DNA from: Hydra vulgaris
Taxonomy: Eukaryota > Cnidaria > Hydrozoa > Anthoathecata > Hydridae
Length of the DNA: 64,000 nucleotides
Direction: 5' to 3'
NCBI RefSeq assembly: GCF_038396675.1
Contig: NC_088928.1
Coordinates: 11,471,501 to 11,535,500 of the forward strand
The first letter of the stretch is position 1. Each line of letters starts with the position of its first letter. Positions 61,261 to 64,000 of this stretch are shown here, piece after piece. The translations under genes were made by a program, and so were the position numbers. Under the pieces are notes generated by a model. It saw only the letters and a program-made list of their open reading frames with translations. It made no database searches and was not told the origin of the DNA.

Positions 61261-62180
61261 GAACTTGCTTCCTTAAAGTATTATTATCAATTTTTGAAGA
61301 TTTATCTTCTGCTTTTTCTACTGTTAGCCAAATTTGTGATTTCAATTGAATAAACACATTTACTATATTGGCTTTTTTTAGTGATGCTTTCTTTTCTGCA
61401 TCTGTTTTGAGTTGCTTTTTTATTCTCAACATTGACATTTTCTTTGAAATTAACTCTACTTGTCGCTCTTTATACTTTAATTTCATTTTTTCAACACTAT
61501 GAGAAGCTGTTTCAATTAAAATGTTACGCTTTTCTTCTGATTTTGCATCCAGCCATGCTAAGGTTTTGTTTCGGTACCACATAATATATGCTTGAATTGT
61601 TTGAATTTTGGCATTTGGTTTAGTTCGAATAAGTAGATCCAGAATTGCAAAATCACTTTCTAAAGCTTTGTTAGTCGTTGGTACATTTTCAGCAGCCTTT
61701 TGAATTTGATCATCTGAGTTCCAATATTTACCACCTGGAAGCTGATCAATTGCTTGTCTTTAAAGTATTATTAGAAATGCATGGGAAATTATTTCTAATG
61801 ACTGTTGCACCAAGACATCAAATTCTATATTGCCTGTATCCTCAAATAGTTTTTCATAAAGTTTATCTTTATGTATTTTAACATCTCTTGGGTCAAATAC
61901 AGGTGTTGCATTGAGCATTGGAGAAGCATCTTTGCAAAGATCTGACAATTTCATTTTTAAACGAAATAAATACTTATTCATGCTAAGAATGTTTTTCTTT
62001 TCTTCAATAAGTCTCCAAAGAGGACCAGTAATAAGCTAACCAAAATACCTAGTGCACGAGATTCAGCTAAAAATAATGTATTTGATATATCTTATTTAAC
62101 TGCCTTCAGTAGATTATTAGGATTTGGCAATTGACAAAAAAATTCTTTAATAGGTTTAGAATAATAACACAGTGCAGCCC
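61253..62180 (-). pseudogene. N-terminal/middle part of the split minus-strand protein
   Basis: Reading down from 62,180: AALCYYSKPIKEFFCQLPNP NNLLKAVK, TAA, FLAESRALGIL, a frame change, ILSMNKYLFRLKMKLSDLCK, PVFDPRDVKIHKDKLYEKLF, TAA at about 61,757, QAIDQLPGGKYWNSDD, ALESDFAILDLLIRTKPNAK and IMWYRNKTLAWLDAKSEEKR. It then runs as a long basic coiled coil (VEKMKLKYKERQVELISKKM) to DNNTLRKQ at 61,262, where the EnSpm-like terminus cuts in (VPS, stop). I recall a repeated metazoan hypothetical-protein family with 'LPGGK.W', 'E.DF..LD.L...KPNA' and '...NKT..WL', but cannot name a function. Continues, I infer, at 53,130. Confidence 0.62.
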
Positions 62181-62195
62181 CATTATAAAACAAAA

Positions 62196-62486
62196 TGTTA
62201 AATCTATTGCCTAAAAAAGAAGCAAACTGTAGTTTTTTTCTCGTAATCAACAAATCAATAAACAGATAAATTAAATCAATAAACGATAATCTTTTCTCCT
62301 AACTAAAACTCTGCTATTTACAAATTTTTCCTCAATATATATATACTCTATGCTTTTCCTAAAATATCCTTCAAAAAACCGTCATAAATCACCGCAAAAA
62401 CATATTTACAATTATTATTGGTAAAAACTATTAAAGCTATTAAATCTCTAACGTCATTAAATGTTCTAGAACTTTCCGGAATTACA
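62196..62486 (-). repeat. LTR (3' copy) of a retroelement
   Basis: On the minus strand, a purine-rich GAGGAG directly precedes TGTAATTCCGGAAAG (start 62,486), and the segment ends ...ATTTAACA at 62,196. TG...CA borders, 291 bp. A TATA-like GAGTATATATATATTGAGG lies at about 62,334-62,350. The 5' LTR would be outside the window, so this is not confirmed by comparison. Confidence 0.6.
62336..62346 (-). promoter_or_regulatory. candidate TATA box in LTR
   Basis: Minus-strand TATATATATA within the putative LTR, about 140 bp after its start. In an AT-rich genome this is weak evidence. Confidence 0.3.
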
Positions 62487-62500
62487 CTCCTCATTCATCC

Positions 62501-64000
62501 TTACGGATCATCCAAATAGGAATCAAAGTATTTCGAAGGCATGCGCCGTTCCCGACCACTCCGTCGCAAAAGCATGTCGATTTCTTGGGGTCTATCTTCA
62601 GCTTCGACATTTTCCTCGTTCGTCTCTAATACATCTTTAACTTGCTCTCCTTGATTTTTAGCGTTCTCTAGACCAGTTTCAGTATCCATCTCTATTTCCA
62701 CATCAGGGATAATGCAGGACTGAGTATCATTTCGAGGTCTAACTTTTGCGAGATAGCATCAACTCGATTCCCTCTGGACCACATCAGTTTGTTACCAACC
62801 TTGCGCACACACAATCCCAACACACGAACTCCGTCATTACCAATCTGCTCACCTTCTTTACTTTCCAAACCATATTTTAAAAAATGCCTCTTGACATAAT
62901 CAAGAGTCACCACACTTTCGTCTACGAAAATGTCGTCAACATAAGCGGACGTTCCACTCTTCACTAATTCGTCTTGATCAATGACGACACTCACAACGGA
63001 TTTCATGATCATTGGCGCAACATTCAATCCGAAACCAAGTCGTGTCAAACAATACCTTTTATTTCGAAACACCACTGTTTGGAAGGGCCAAAGAGATTTA
63101 TCAGTTTTTAGTTGAAGATAAGCCTTGCGTAAATCAATTCTCTAAGCTTTTCGACACACACATCTGCATCTCTCGTGTATGTCTCAATGAAATCGTTAGC
63201 TTCTCTCCAGTCCAGAACAGGTCGGATTTTGTGGTCTTTGTTTCTCTGAATGACAGCCATTAAAGGAATCTGCCCTTTGGGCGGCCCCAATTCATTTTCG
63301 TCATACTCTAACAGCCACTTCCGATCAATCCAATCCTGTAGTTCGTTTTCATAGTCTGCTCTAGCGTGTTGTGGAATTCCGTACTGTGCCACTTTATTGC
63401 GCAATCGGTCGGGGCTTTCTCCATCTCTCCATTTCCATTTGACTCTCCATTCAACACCATTAAAAACTGCTTCGTGATCTTTCTTTTTTATTTCAATTTT
63501 CTTAACTTTGTCCTTGTTCAAAGCCGATGCTCCACAGTAACTCAATCCGAACTTCGCTTTTCCCAAAGGAGAAATGGATACTCCGCCTAGTAATTTAATG
63601 GAACTCATTCCGAGCATCATATCAACTCCAAACGGTTGGAAGTCCACTAAAATAACTTCATCACGTGCTTTAATGCCATCAACTCTCAAGAATCACGACC
63701 GCTGACCCAGTGCACTGATGAACTTTTCCTTCAAACGTTACTACCTTTTGAGTACCTACATTGACTTTTGGGCAGGAATTTTTTATTCAAAATTGTCTTC
63801 GAACATCCTGTGTCCACTAAAGCTGTCGCAACCATACCGTTAACTTTTAAACGAATAACAGATAATGCGCTCATTCCACCGTTGTTCAGGAGCGAGGTAG
63901 CGCAGATTCCTCGCTCCTGAATCGTTTCCCTGCAGCTTCCAGCATTTCGATGCAATGTGTCCTTCCTCACCACATTTAAAACATCTAACAGTCTTCGGTG
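62501..64000 (-). pseudogene. LTR retroelement gag-pol remnant (knuckle, protease, RT; integrase missing)
   Basis: Enters from beyond the window end. In order: CCHC knuckle CFKCGEEGHIASKC at about 63,950-63,985; a retropepsin-like LVDTGCSKTI (about 63,800); a spacer; the RT start, with a KIRPVLDWREAN-type palm motif and CVEKLREL (63,108-63,260); then RT palm TSAYVDDIFVDES (about 62,930, YVDD) up to 62,692. It then passes abruptly into the C-terminal tail LRRSGRERRMPSKYFDSYLD, ending 62,501, so RNase H and integrase are deleted. At least two frame changes (near 63,690-63,730 and 63,080-63,110). Probably Ty3/gypsy-type; class assigned from motifs only. Unable to transpose by itself. Confidence 0.82.

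Overview
The window looks like a piece of a very AT-rich animal genome, most consistent with the freshwater polyp Hydra (Cnidaria: Hydrozoa). The signs are the low GC content, dozens of long (TA)n arrays, GT-AG introns, and a dense layering of DNA transposons, non-LTR retrotransposons and tRNA-derived SINEs. Species assignment is inference; nothing here is bacterial.

Layout. 0-1.5 kb: a mariner with perfect 40-bp terminal inverted repeats (TIRs) sitting inside a TA array. 3.1-4.1 kb (minus): the one clear host gene, a coding exon of an alpha-1,3-fucosyltransferase. 5-6.4 kb: a hAT relic. 8.4-11.5 kb: a LINE reverse-transcriptase relic, then a cluster of fold-back palindromes alternating with TA arrays. 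13-15 kb: palindromes and G-rich tracts. 15.86-18.55 kb: an intron-bearing, broken gene with an AT-hook-like motif, candidate D/D/E residues and a C2H2 finger. 19.5-21.1 kb: a BED-finger hAT relic and a SINE. 22.6 kb: a 31-bp minisatellite. 24.59-26.96 kb: a complete but inactivated hAT-like element with long imperfect TIRs. 27-30 kb: a SINE, a LINE fragment and a hAT relic. 30.65-35.06 kb: a minus-strand LINE carrying a nested Tc1-like element and a nested small PIF/Harbinger-like MITE. 35.08-39.78 kb: a second, divergent member of the hAT-like family, with a cecropia/Hsmar1-type mariner nested just before its first catalytic aspartate. 40.07-40.97 kb: a 907-bp TIR element. 41-44 kb: a LINE ORF1 and SINEs. 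45-46.9 kb: another hAT relic. 47.3-51.3 kb: a plus-strand LINE (ORF1 plus endonuclease/RT) with many breaks. 51.7-52.4 kb: a tandem repeat of about 160 bp. 52.6-62.2 kb: a minus-strand protein-coding unit whose two halves are separated by about 8 kb holding a DUF4806 gene, a nested Tc1-like relic and a nearly intact EnSpm/CACTA Tnp2-like transposase. 62.2-64 kb: the 3' end of an LTR retroelement (truncated pol, LTR) next to that unit.

Almost every protein-coding trace is a transposase or reverse transcriptase, and nearly all carry stops or frameshifts. Nesting order can be read directly in four places: Tc1-like and MITE inside a LINE, mariner inside a hAT-like element, EnSpm inside a minus-strand gene, and Tc1-like inside the EnSpm. 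Besides families, the window contains an unusual number of perfect snap-back palindromes with 0-7 nt loops, and TA arrays abut element termini repeatedly.
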